Shown: in pieces, positions 38,029 through 49,338 of the stretch
Numbering within the stretch: position 1 is the first letter of the stretch
Layout: every line of letters starts with the position of its first letter
Assembly: GCF_004193775.1 (NCBI RefSeq)
Contig: NC_041003.1
Span: 40,677,611-40,741,610 of the forward strand
Source of the DNA: Glycine soja
Taxonomy: Eukaryota > Streptophyta > Magnoliopsida > Fabales > Fabaceae
Length of the DNA: 64,000 bases
Reading direction: 5' to 3'
The notes under the pieces: model-generated
Databases searched by the model: none
What the model was told of the DNA's origin: nothing
The model's input: only the letters and a program-made list of their open reading frames with translations
Translations under genes and position numbers: made by a program

Positions 38029-38672
38029 GATAACACTGCCAATACATTACATTATATAGAAGTTATAATTAAGGTTGACTTAATGAAGAAGAAATAGTTC
38101 GTGGATTTAAATTTTTCATTAATAAAAATTAACAATTAATTGATTAGCAATTTACTGATAAAAAAAACAAAAATACTGCATCCCTGAGGATTGACGCAGT
38201 GCATGTCAATTCACAGTGGTAAAAAGGTTCTAAGACATGACAAACTCGTAGTTGTTGGAATGAAAGTGGGATGGCAGTGAATGTGCCATATGACGGTGCC
38301 CCCACTACAGTATGAATTGCGCATAATCTTTTAACCATTAACCAACATGCATGCGTACAGTGAAATTGTTAGTTTTCAACCCAGAACATAAAGAACCAAC
38401 CTCTTCATGCCCGAGTTGCTTTCTGAACACATGCATGCCACACACAGCACTTTTTTTTTAAAGCAGAATTCGTATATATTATAGGTGTCTTGTAAAAAAT
38501 ATATAAATTATGTGTGACAGTTAAGTTTGTGAGACCATTTTATCAAAAATATTGCATAAGGATTATCCTGATCCAAAAACTCTTGATTTAACATAAGGAT
38601 TGTTGCTAACTCAGCTCAATGTTATCATGGATCAATAGTCTATATTTTGAGGTCGTCAAGAATGGTACTTAG

Positions 38673-38704
<32 letters not shown>

Positions 38705-41140
38705 GAGCATGGCACCTAGTTTTTTTTTTTTTTAACAAGAGCATGGTACTTAGTAGTCATTCAAATTTGGAAAGTAGATATCATGATTCGTTTTGCTTTT
38801 AATCAAGGTTTTAAAATCTAAATGTGGACTTTTTTATGCACACACTTGTTGAGGACGTTCAAATCACAAACTGATCAATCATGAAAGTAATCTACAAACA
38901 TGTATGGTCATGAATAAACTAAGTCCAAGACGTGTACACTATCCTCAAGGATTTATTCATATAAAGTGCAAATTTCCTAAAATTTAATAGGTTCTTTCCA
39001 ATAAATTGAGATATCAAAACTAACAATTTTTAGTAAGTTTAACCCAAGAACTCACAAAATGAAAAAGAAAAGAGAAGAGAGGTGTGTGAGGAGTTCTATA
39101 AAACCACAGGAAGCATATATAGATATTTACAATGAAAAGATAGTGTTTCTAAAATCACCCATGAGCAAGTAATGCCATTGGGCTTTTTTATGTGTAGTTT
39201 GGATATTTATGAAGTGCACGAAGTAACAGCCCTCCCTATTTGGATTATTGGACTTGGGCTCTCAGCTCAGTGCAGAACCCAAACCCATACTTTTATGTAA
39301 TTTGTGACCCTAAATTTAATTATAAGACACGTGAAACTGACAGCATAAACTAGACATCAATTGAGCAATGATTTGCAAAAGTTACACTAAATTTCATACT
39401 CAAATAGTAAATTGGTTCGGTGAACTAACAAATCGGCAGCAATTTGATTCACAGGTTTTCCAGAACAAGAGAATCAGATTTTGACAAAACGAAACTTGGT
39501 TTCACAGTAGTGATAATAAATTCATCCTTGCCGGTCAATGTTTCTCAAATTTATCGGTCATACTCGAAGCAGTGGTAGAATGAGCACAAGTAACCATGCC
39601 TTGTTCATGAAAGAGATGAGAACTTCTTCCCTAGCAAAATATACCATCAATATTGAATTGCATTACTAGAGCAAAATTCACCAACAGATTATACAGTGGC
39701 CCAAAATTTGAAATTAAGCTTCAGGAATTATAATTAAGCACAGTCATTGAGTGAACCATATTCTGATGGCACATTAATCTTGTGGAGAGAATCAATCTGA
39801 GAACTCTTTTTCTTGATATTGAAACATCTTTCTCATTCATATTTCTGATGAGACAATGATTAATAGTAAGACACCAAGCTTCCATGCAGATTATATCAGC
39901 ATGTATTTTTTTTCCATACATGCTTGTAATAACTACTCAAGTTGGACTGATGTTTTACACGCACAAATAGTCATATGATATCTCTTTGGTGTGAACCTGG
40001 TTAAGGAATGAAACAAGAGGTTAAGTCACTACATGTTGGAATAATAAGGAAAAAAAAAAGGAAGAAAATAAGTTTGGGGCGTGTCAAATGACACAGTCAT
40101 TAAGGATTATTTGGCTACACAAGATAAATTTTAATAATATGAAACCCTGTCAAGATATTGTAGGCACCAATAGGAGGAAAACAAGTATAACTTCAACTTC
40201 AAGAGATCAATATTCCCGAAAGGCATGGCAAGTTGCAATTATTAGGAATTAGAGGTGGAGGCTTGATGAAGGGAAAAGAAGCTGGAGAGTTTGAAGAATG
40301 AGAATAATCAAAAGGTATCATATTAAAGAAAATTGTTAAGATGAGAATATACAATGGAGGCTCTTATTTATAGAGCTAATTGGATTAACCATTCCTAACT
40401 TCCTAACTGACTTACTAACTTTCTATAACCTCTGTTAGCAATTACCCAGTGAACCATGATATTATCATCATAACATACACTCAATACATGGCATGTTGCA
40501 TAATGTCAATAATCCAAATATATGTCAAAATAGAGCCTGAAGCTCGGCCTTGCAACATACAAATATAAGGTGCAGAAACAGTGTAAAAGAGTTTGTATCC
40601 ACAACAAAAATACCAAGAAAAAACGGAAGTTAGGACTTTTAGGAGATTTAAACCCATCAACTAGGAAAATAAAACAGATTTCTACAATTGGAAAGTACAA
40701 AGCATTTCATTAGCATTTTTTTCCAAGCTCTTCTTATCAGGGTGTTAGTGTAGCAGTTATCTGAAATCATTATAATTAATTTTGAAAAATTAAATTATAT
40801 TAGACACCCTTAACTAGGTTCCAAAATGTCACTATTTTTTCTCATATAAAACAATAAAACATCATATAGATTCCATAAAAGTTCAGCTGAATTTAAATTA
40901 TCTATATATAAAGTTAAAGAATAAGCAGCAGCTAAGTTAGAGCAGGCAAAAGGGAGTAGGGTATATTGCACAAAAAATATACTGATACCTGCAAAAGACC
41001 AATATGAACACTAAACTCACCAAGTACCCATCTGTTGTAGTCAACAAATACATTTCAAAATTATCATATATCTTCGGTACTTGGTAAGCATGATAGTATT
41101 TTGTTGGACACAGGAAATTAACCAGTACTCTGTCATCATG
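38029..41140. other. Intergenic DNA downstream of the PPR gene
   Basis: No gene. A poly-T tract at about 38670-38699 is followed by a local duplication (AACAAGAGCATGG-AC-TAG repeated near 38700-38756). A block around 40260-40440 has a minus-strand TATAAATAAGAGCC and resembles a decayed LTR, unproven. Confidence 0.45.
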
Positions 41141-42862
41141 CTACCAATAGTCCCCACATGAACAAGTCCCATCATTAAAATGGTGAAAGCGATTTGCATC
41201 CCTAACGATTATGGACCTTCTCATAATGGATGAAACCATCTTACTAAATGTGTGACAGTCACCACAGACCCTCAAATTTTTGGAGATCCTAATGGGTTCA
41301 CCCTCAGGGATAGCAATTAGGCCAAATGCAATAGCTAACTTTTCACTATGTGTGTACAACATTTCTTGCTTAACTTCCTCCTCAACATCTTGCAACACAA
41401 AATCTGTATCAGGTACATATCCAGCCATCTCCAACTTCTTAATCAAACTCATCAACATCTCATAGATCTCCTTGGATTGAGGATGGGATCTGTCTCCAAC
41501 ACTAAACTGATAGGTTTTATTATCCACTTCAATCCATGTCCATCCAGGAATTTTTTTCAGCTTTCTTTGGGTCATCATATCCCTAAATTTTGCAACCTTT
41601 TCCCACTTACCAGCTTTTGCATAAATATTAGATAGTAGCACATAGTGTCCCGGATTTTGCGGCTGTAGTTCAAGTAGAGAATTAGCAGCCTTTTCTGCCA
41701 ACTCCATCTTGCTATGAATTCTACATGCCCCAAGCAAAGCACTCCACAGCCTTTCATCTTTTTCAACAGTCATGGCCTCAATCAATCTTAAAGCCTCATC
41801 TAGCCTCCCAGCACGGCCCAGAAGATCAACCATACAGGTATAATGTTTGACATCAGGTCTAACGGCATGTTCTTTCCACATCGAATTGAAAAACCGAAGC
41901 CCCTCTTCAATAAGTCCTGCATGACTACATGCATATAAGAGGGACACAAAAGTGACCCTATTTGGCAATATTGCACAGCTCAACATCATATGAAACAAAT
42001 CAATGGCATCCTTCCCCCTCCCATGATACCCATATGCAGCAATCATGGCACTCCATGAAATAACATTTTTTTCCTTCATTCTATCAAAAACCTCTCTTGC
42101 AGACTCAACACTCCCACACTTTGCATACATATCAATCATTGCAGTCCCCAATATCACATCCAACGAGAAACCATTTCTCACAATGTAATCATTAGCAAAC
42201 CTAGCTCTGTGCATAGCCCCCAGTTTAGCACAGGCATTGACAACAGTCACCATAGCAACCTTGTCCGGAACAACACCTTCTTCCCTCATCCGATCAAACA
42301 AGACCAATGACTCGTACGCATTGCAATCTGCATAAGCACCAATCATCACTGTCCAAGTCACAAGGTCCTTACTGAGCATTCTCTCAAACAACCGCTGAGC
42401 ATCCTCAACCACTATGCACTTGGCATACATGTCCACAAGGGAGGCACAAACAAAATGATCCGAAAGCAACCCATGTTTCAAAACCACGTCGTGGATCACG
42501 CGACCAATTTGAAGGTCCGTTCTGTCTCTGCAAGTTCTTATTACAAAAGGCAAAGTGTAGTTATCAGGCGTTACACCACACCTCAGAAGCTCCCTGAAGG
42601 TGGCATAGCAACCTGCATGGTCTCCAGCCTTGGCAAACCCACCAACCATGACACTCCAAGTTTTGGAGTCTCTCATTGTCAATCCATCAAACAGGGAATA
42701 TGCATCATCAATGGCCTTGTGTTGGGCATAGGTGTAAAGGAGCTTGTTTGCAATAACCAAGTCTTGGAGAGTTCCATTGGCTACAACATGGGCATGAACT
42801 TGTCTAATATGGAAAACGTTTCTGCATCTCAACAACAGATCAATACAAGACTCCGCTCCCAT
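41141..42862 (-). CDS. Pentatricopeptide repeat protein, PLS-E/DYW subgroup, intact and intronless
   Basis: A complete 573-codon gene. DYW-class PPR proteins bind single-stranded organelle RNA and edit cytidine to uridine in plastids or mitochondria. Repeats run from about residue 15 to 370 (for example SKTWSVMVGGFAKAG, LGTAMIDMYAKCGSVESARE, VISWSAMIAAYGYHGRGKDA, HYTCMVDLLGRAGRLDEALR). The E domain starts near WSALLGACRIH (373). The DYW deaminase domain starts near PGWTWIEV (439), with the zinc/catalytic residues H505 and E507 in HSEKLA, C533, C536 and H537 in CGDCH, and the terminal GDYW. A TAA lies in frame just upstream of the ATG, so the start is fixed. There is no obvious transit peptide. 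A plastid-derived fragment and a TIR element lie immediately upstream and could affect its promoter. Confidence 0.95.
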   Translation of the reverse strand: MGAESCIDLLLRCRNVFHIRQVHAHVVANGTLQDLVIANKLLYTYAQHKAIDDAYSLFDGLTMRDSKTWSVMVGGFAKAGDHAGCYATFRELLRCGVTPDNYTLPFVIRTCRDRTDLQIGRVIHDVVLKHGLLSDHFVCASLVDMYAKCIVVEDAQRLFERMLSKDLVTWTVMIGAYADCNAYESLVLFDRMREEGVVPDKVAMVTVVNACAKLGAMHRARFANDYIVRNGFSLDVILGTAMIDMYAKCGSVESAREVFDRMKEKNVISWSAMIAAYGYHGRGKDAIDLFHMMLSCAILPNRVTFVSLLYACSHAGLIEEGLRFFNSMWKEHAVRPDVKHYTCMVDLLGRAGRLDEALRLIEAMTVEKDERLWSALLGACRIHSKMELAEKAANSLLELQPQNPGHYVLLSNIYAKAGKWEKVAKFRDMMTQRKLKKIPGWTWIEVDNKTYQFSVGDRSHPQSKEIYEMLMSLIKKLEMAGYVPDTDFVLQDVEEEVKQEMLYTHSEKLAIAFGLIAIPEGEPIRISKNLRVCGDCHTFSKMVSSIMRRSIIVRDANRFHHFNDGTCSCGDYW

Positions 42863-43018
42863 TGATTAATGTTGGTTTTAAGGGTTTTTTTTTTTTTTTT
42901 TCCCTAGTAGCAAGAAAACAAAAACATCACTAACTAAAAGCTTGAACTTGGCAGTGACTGTCGAAGGAGCTTCCAAGTTTGTGACTAATTGCAAATGTCC
43001 TAAATCCCTCTACTAATA

Positions 43019-43217
43019 CAAATTAATACAACACCAACATTTTGCAATGTCTATAGTACCCTCTTCAAATTTCACTAATTTACCCATCATTACTTCATCA
43101 AGACCATAAATAAGAGCAATTTCGTCGCCTACTTGAAGTACCGTATCCGTATTTACAAATTTTACTTCCATATGATATTGCTCAATGCGTTCTTTACTAA
43201 TTTCATTTGCACGATTC
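43019..43217 (-). pseudogene. atpA: Nuclear copy of plastid DNA (NUPT): start of atpA
   Basis: The minus-strand translation [53 protein letters not shown] matches the N terminus of the chloroplast ATP synthase alpha subunit, which starts a few codons upstream. A two-codon (II) gap occurs after EIS, several substitutions are seen, and about 8 codons are lost after DIA before GTTGGTGTTGTATTAAT resumes. The fragment covers only about 70 codons and lies about 155 bases upstream of the PPR start codon. It is plastid DNA inserted into the nucleus and now decayed, not a working ATPase gene. Confidence 0.85.
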
Positions 43218-43513
43218 TGCAAAATAAAAAAAAAATACAGAATTCTCCACCATACAAGTATTTTCACGGTTTCAATCAAAGTAGTTAATTTTAATTAATA
43301 ATGATATCAAATTTGAGTTTTATTTAAAAAATATCCATAAAATTAAATAACCTTCGTGGTAATTATATATACAGTGTGTTTCGATTAGATTCAATTTTTT
43401 GAGAATCAATTTCAAGTCTCCAATGAAAGCCAAAGCAACAAATAGTTGATTCACTTTTTCAATTTTTTGCCATGATTTTAGGAACCAAAATTGATTCTAG
43501 TAGCTATCCAAAT

Positions 43514-44113
43514 CATAGTTGTGAAATCCGATTCGGCCGGCCGGTCGGACCAGTCCAATCGGGACCTGGTGGTATAACCGAACTAATTTTTCTATTGGGC
43601 CGTTCATGTATGTGACACAGAATGGTCCAGCCAAACCCGACCGGTTTTGTAGAAACCCGGTGACCCGGCTGTTTTTAAAAACCCGTACTTGGTTGTGCAC
43701 ATTAAAAAAAATAATGGGAGTACAAAAAACAATAATGGGAATGCATAAAGTTTATCCGCATTCTTTTCATTTATTAGGAAACTGGGTTTTTGACTCATTT
43801 TATTTATTGAAAACTGGACTTTGTTTTAATTTAGATAGTTGCTATTTACACTCTCTTTATTACTAATACAGTTCACTAATGTTATCAACTTTAATACTTT
43901 AATTGTTATTTTGGATTTTGGAGTATGAAATTATGGATGAACTTTTCTTAATCAAATAATGTTAGTTATATACTTATATATAATATATACATATATAATT
44001 TTAAAACTTTTAATATACACCAAGTCAAACCAGGCCAATTACTGGTCCACCGGTTAATTGATTGACTTACTATCTCGACCGGGTCAATAGCCAAACCGAA
44101 TTTCACAACTATG
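43514..44113. mobile_element. TIR DNA transposon (MITE-like), 600 bp, hAT-like duplication
   Basis: Ends CATAGTTGTGAAATCCGATT and, inverted, CATAGTTGTGAAATTCGGTT match closely over 24 bases. The flanks ATCCAAAT and ATCCAAAC agree at 7 of 8, pointing to an 8-bp duplication. The left part is GC-rich with GGCCGGCCGGTCGG and repeated ACCCG/CCGGT motifs. It encodes nothing recognisable. It is inserted about 650 bases upstream of the PPR gene. Confidence 0.8.
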
Positions 44114-45120
44114 ATCCAAACACACTATTAATGGTTCTCCTTGTAATTTAAGAAATAACTTTTCAATTAATGATTACAATTTATGGGTCTTATTACTTTT
44201 AGGACATTGATTAAGGAATTAATATGAGAAAGTATTTATTATGAAAATGATAGGAGAACGTAAAATAAGTCATAAAAATTATGAAGGACTAAAAGAATTA
44301 TTCAAATTTAAGAGACTAAGAACATATTTAAGTTTCTATTCAATAACTCAACAATTTATCCAATAATTTTCTTTATCTTTCTATTACATCATTCATTGTA
44401 ACTTGTATCATTTTGTTTTCTTTTGTCTCTTTCTTTTTTCATTGTTGTAAAAATTATTATATAAATTATAAGATTGACATTTTTTAGTCCATATAAATAT
44501 GTTTAACCCTTCTTTTTTAAAATGATCCCTTTTAGTCCTCCATTTCATAAATTGTAACAATGAACTTTTGTCACTACGTTTTGGGAATTAAAAATGATGT
44601 AATTATTTTGTGGCATTTGAACTCCACAAAACATAAATTATGGATTCTTAATTTGTACCAAGCTTTTTGTGATTGCCACAAAATTTCCTTACCCCTTGGG
44701 ACCAATTTCTGCCATAATCATCTCCTTTTCTCTCTTAAAGGCACAATCACATCGATAAAAGACACATAATCACCCAAGAAAAAATGAAAATAAAGATGCA
44801 TGCAGGTATTCCATTTATCCGACACAAAGATCACATGAAAAACTCCCTTAACAATTCATTCAGATCTAATCTTTTGAGATTTTTGTTCTTCATCGTTATA
44901 TAAATAAGAGTAAAGTTTCACTTTCACCGCAAATTTAAACAAATAGCAAAAACCTTCTCTCACTCTCTGCCTTGTCACTACGCGACTCCTCCCTTATGCC
45001 TTCATCCTTTCCTCCATCCTGGTGAGCCGCCACGACGGCAACGCCACAACTCTCATCTCGTTGTCTTCTATGTTTTGTCTCTTTCTCATGTTCACCCTTT
45101 CTTTCTCCCTTGGTTGTAAT
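44114..45120. other. Intergenic DNA
   Basis: No gene recognised. The last five bases, GTAAT, are the left target duplication of the Copia element that follows. Confidence 0.5.
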
Positions 45121-45325
45121 TAACAAAAGTAAATGAATCCATGGAAGGAGAAGAAGAATTTCGAATAGCAGATGACCAATCAACAACTTGCTTTATTGAT
45201 GAATGAAAAAGGTTTTTATATACAACAACAAAACAGTTATAAGCAGTTATAACATAAAATTAGTTATAACAGTTATAACAGAAAAATAAAACTAAGCTAT
45301 GAACAAAATACAAGCTATGTTAAGA
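45121..45325 (-). repeat. 3' LTR of the Copia element
   Basis: 205 bp, near-identical to the reassembled 5' LTR (CAACTTGCTTTATTGAT, AAAAAGGTTTTTATATA and AAGCTATGTTAAGA shared). The repeated AACAGTTATAA motif gives several small direct repeats. Confidence 0.93.
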
Positions 45326-45399
45326 GCCCCCCTCAAGCTGGGAATGTATATTCATCATTCCCAGCTTGGAACAAAGACCTTGAAAGATGGATGGAGATA

Positions 45400-46969
45400 A
45401 GGCTTTAGTAAAAATGTCGGCAAGTTGCATGCATGGAAGATGAGACAGGAAGAAGCTTCAAAAGGCCATTGTTGACTTTCTCATGAACAATATGGCAATC
45501 TATATCAATATGCTTAGTGCGTTCATGAAACACTTGATTAGAGGCTATTTGTATTATTGATTGATTATCACAGTAAAGAATAGCCAGTTGGACAAAAGAT
45601 ACAAGAAGATCTTGAAGAAGATAAGTGAGCCACTGAAGTTCATAGGTTGTTGAGGCTAAAGCTCGATATTCAGCTTCGGAGGAGCTGCGGGACACAGTAG
45701 ATTGTTTCTTTGAGCGCTAAGAAATGAGCGAGTGGCCAAGGTAAATGGAAAAGCCTGTGATGGAGTGTCTAGAATCACAGCATCCGGCCCAGTTAGAGTC
45801 ACTAAAAGCTTTGAGTTGAAGAGTACCAGTGGCAGAAAGAAAAATACCTGAACCTGGGGTACCCTTAAGATAATGCAGAACGGGGAATGTAGCTTGAGAA
45901 TGAGCAATAGTGGGATTGGCCATGTACTGGCTTAGTTGCTGAACAACATGTGTGATGTCTGGTCGCGTGTTTGTTAGATAAATGAGTCGTCCAACTAAAC
46001 GACGATAAGAAGATGAAGATGAAGCAGATAGCAGGGTACCCAAGGTGGCATGCAAACGGGTAGAATAATCCATAGGAGTGGAAGTGGGGCGACAACCAAG
46101 CATACCAGAGTCAGAGGGGATATCTAATGTGTATTTCCATTGACACAAATGAATGCCTTTGTGGGATCGAGCAACTTCATGGCCAAGAAAAACTTCAAAT
46201 TGCCAAGATCTTTTATTTTGAAGGTTTGACAAGAAGAGTCATGATATGACGGATTTCATCAATGTTATTCCCTGTTAAAACAATATCATCAACGTAAACA
46301 AGAAGAACTGTAGTTGTGTTACCATTGAAACACATGAAGAGGGAATGATCAGTAGAAGATTGTTGATAGCCATGAGAAAGTAGGAAAGAAGATAAACGAG
46401 TAAACCATTGTCTGCTGGCTTATTTTAGCCCATACAAGGACCGTTGAAGACGACAAACTTGATGGGGATTATCAACGGAGAGGCCCAGAGGAATCTGCAT
46501 ATATACCTCCTCTTTAAGCTCACCATGAAGAAATGCATTGTTGATGTCTAGTTGTTTCAAATGCCAACCATTAAGAGCTGCTAGGGCTAGCAATAAGCGA
46601 ACAATGGTGAGCTTTGCCACTGGTGAGAAAGTATCCAGAAAGTCCAAGCCCTTCATTTGTGTATAACCTTTAGCAACTAGGCGCACTTTATGTCGCTCAA
46701 CAGAACCATTAGAATTTGTACTTAATTTTATAGACCCAGCGACACCTGATGGCAATTTTATGAGGTGGTAAGGTAGTGAGAGTCCAAGTGTTGTTCATTT
46801 GGAGAGCATGTAATTCGGCTTGCATTGCTTTAATCCAACAATCATGACGAGAAGCCTCAACATAAGAAGTAGGTTCAGTAGAAGCAAAAATAGACATAAT
46901 AAAATGATGGTAAGATGGAGAGAGATGAGAATAAGACAAGACTGAATGGAGAGGATACTGAACATTCAT
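45400..46969 (-). pseudogene. Copia reverse transcriptase-RNase H segment, broken
   Basis: In minus-strand order: [32 protein letters not shown], a frame change at about 46740, [60 protein letters not shown], the polymerase motif VYVDDIV at 46301-46281, then after another frame change FEVFLGHEVARSHKGIHLCQ, ALSQYM-type connection, and RNase H blocks (SSSEAEYRALASTTYELQWL, YCDNQSIIQIA, ERTKHIDIDCHIVHEKV). At least three frame changes and a stop near 46430 prevent expression of a full enzyme. Confidence 0.88.
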
Positions 46970-47011
46970 CGAGGTGGTAACGTTGGTTGAAGTGAGAGCG
47001 CTATGGTAATC

Positions 47012-49075
47012 TTAAAGATAGGTGGGTGGATGTCTGACTCTTGTCAAACGACATAAGGGAGGAAGAGAATTATTATCAATAGGGGTAGTGGGTAATACTG
47101 GTAAGGAATTATGTGAAGCTGGAAAATCAAAAAGTGTATTATCGTAAGTGAATGGTACAGGAGATGGAGAGGTATTATCAATCAGTAATGTTTTTATGAG
47201 TTTCAGTTTTTGTATGCATGAGATATATCCATGTAAAACGTGAATGATCATCCACGATGGTGAGAAAATAACGATGACCATGCATGGAAAACTTCGAGCA
47301 TGGTCCCCATATATCTATATGCAAGAGATCAAAACATCTGGATGCATGTGAGTTGCTAGAAGGAAAAGATAACTTCTTGTGTTTTGCATAATGACATGTA
47401 TTGCACACAAAATCTTTATTATTTCGTAAGAAAGGATAACAAGACTGCATGAGTTGTAATCGTTCAACAGATAGGTGGCCCATGTGAAAATGCCAAATGT
47501 CTATAGGAATTATGTTACATTTTGGATGAACAATAGTGAAGTGTACGACATGTGTTGTGATGTGGTTAGGTATAAGATGATAAACCCCATCTCTCACTTC
47601 AACTGTATCAATCCTCGCTTGAGTGTTCGTTTCCTGCAAAATACATGAAGTTGAAGAAAAAATTAGTTTGCAGTTAGTAGAGGAAACAAACTTAGAAATT
47701 GAAATGAGATTAAAAGTGAATCGGGGTATATAAAGGACATCAGACAGAATTATGGAGGCAGAAAGATATATGATGCTTGAATGAGTAGCACGAACATGAT
47801 GATCGTTTGGTAGTTTGACCAAGATAGGTTGATTTGGTTATAGGAATGGAAGTAAGTTAGTGAAGATGAGACATGATTAGTTGCTCCATAGTCTAGTATC
47901 CAAGAAGTGAGTGTGTGTGTGTGGTTTACAGAAGATGGTGATATACCTGAGGTTGGTGCTGGATTAGTGGAACATGAAGAAATAGAAGCAATTTGTTTGA
48001 CATGAGATGAGGTAGATGCTGAGTTTCCAGGAGATGGATGTTGGATTAAAGCGAGCAATGCTTTATACTGCTCGGGTGAGAAACGAACCTCTTGAGACTC
48101 ATGGTGTTGTGTTTGGTCATCTGTGACTTCACTATCTACTATCACTATGTTTTTCGAAGTGGTCTTCGCATTATAGAATCTGTGGCCAGGAGGAAATCCA
48201 TGTTTCCTATAACACACATCAACAGTGTGACCATTCCTTCCACAATGAGTGCATGTCTTTCCATTCTTGACTTGTTTCCTTTGTTTTTCCAACCATAATT
48301 GGAAGGAATTCCGTGTTTTCTATAACAAATGTTCTTTGTGTGCCCAGCTCGTCCACAAAAGTTACAAATGGATTTTGCAGCATTAATCGAACTTCCTTTG
48401 GATTCAAGACTAATATTTGTCATGAGATTGTTACATAACAGTTGTCGTTCTTGCTATGCCACATATGAAAAGATCTTCGAGATTGTAGGCATGGGATCCA
48501 TAAGTAAGACATGTGATCAAACATTGCTATATTGCTCATTCAAGCTACGTAGAAACTGCATAGCTCGATCCTCGAGTTTGCGTTGTGCAACGGTAACAAG
48601 AACATCTCATAGCGCAAGAACATATAGGATCTGGCCTGAAAATTTCTATTTCATCCCATATAATGCGTAATTTTGTAAAATATTTTGTAACATATAGATC
48701 ACCTTGCTTCATTGATGATGCTTCTTGCTGAAGATCCAAGATTCAAAGAAGATCACCCTGTGAATATTAGGACTTCAAATCATGCCAAATTTCTTCTGCT
48801 TTATCCATCCATAAAATGCTTTGTCGAACGGAAGTGGATACCGAATGAACAATCCAAGAAACAACCATGTTGTTGCAGCAACGCCATGTACCATGCATCT
48901 GATCTGTCTTTGGCGGTTCAGGTGCACTACCATCTACAAACTCCACTTTTTTCTTGGCACTCAAGGTTGTTATCATGGATTTGCTCCATGAATGATAGTT
49001 GGTGGAATCTAAAATGGGGGAGACGAGAGTAACTGCTGGATTCTCGCTCGGATGAAGATATAAGAAACTATCCAT
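47012..49075 (-). pseudogene. Copia gag-protease-integrase segment, broken, with integrase deletion
   Basis: Starts MDSFLYLHPSENPAVTLVSP with LDSTNYHSWSKSMITTLSAK (gag). It continues with LRIIWDEIEIF, two zinc knuckles CNFCGRAGHTKNIC and CTHCGRNGHTVDVC, and the protease motif ILDYGATNH, where the usual Ser/Thr after Asp is Tyr. The pre-integrase block WHFHMGHLSVERLQLM, the CNTCHYAKHKK zinc residues and the first integrase Asp region (HIDIWGP, FLTIVDDHSRFTWIYLM) follow. The sequence then jumps to the linker (NNSLPPLCRLTRVRHPPTYL), losing roughly 250 codons including the second Asp and Glu of the DDE triad. Several frame changes occur. Confidence 0.88.
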
Positions 49076-49173
49076 GCTAGGTGTTTGTTAACTGCCCTCA
49101 CTCATGATTAATAAGAAGGAATGGAAGATGAAGAAGAAAAATTGAGTGTGCAGTAGAGCTTTTCATATGAAGT

Positions 49174-49185
49174 GCTCTGATACCA
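49174..49185 (-). other. Primer-binding site (tRNA-iMet) of the Copia element
   Basis: Minus-strand TGGTATCAGAGC, the standard plant Copia PBS, directly adjacent to the 5' LTR end. Confidence 0.92.
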
Positions 49186-49338
49186 TAACAAAAGTAAATG
49201 AATCCATGGAAGGAGATGAAGAATTTCGAATATCAAATGACCAATCAACAACTTGCTTTATTGATAAATGAAAAAGGTTTTTATATATAGCAGCAAAACA
49301 ATTATAAGCAGTTATAACAGAAAATTAATTATAACAGT

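Noticed and set aside
41280..42865. Several plus-strand open frames (61-136 codons)
   Set aside because: They are antisense shadows of the intact PPR gene.
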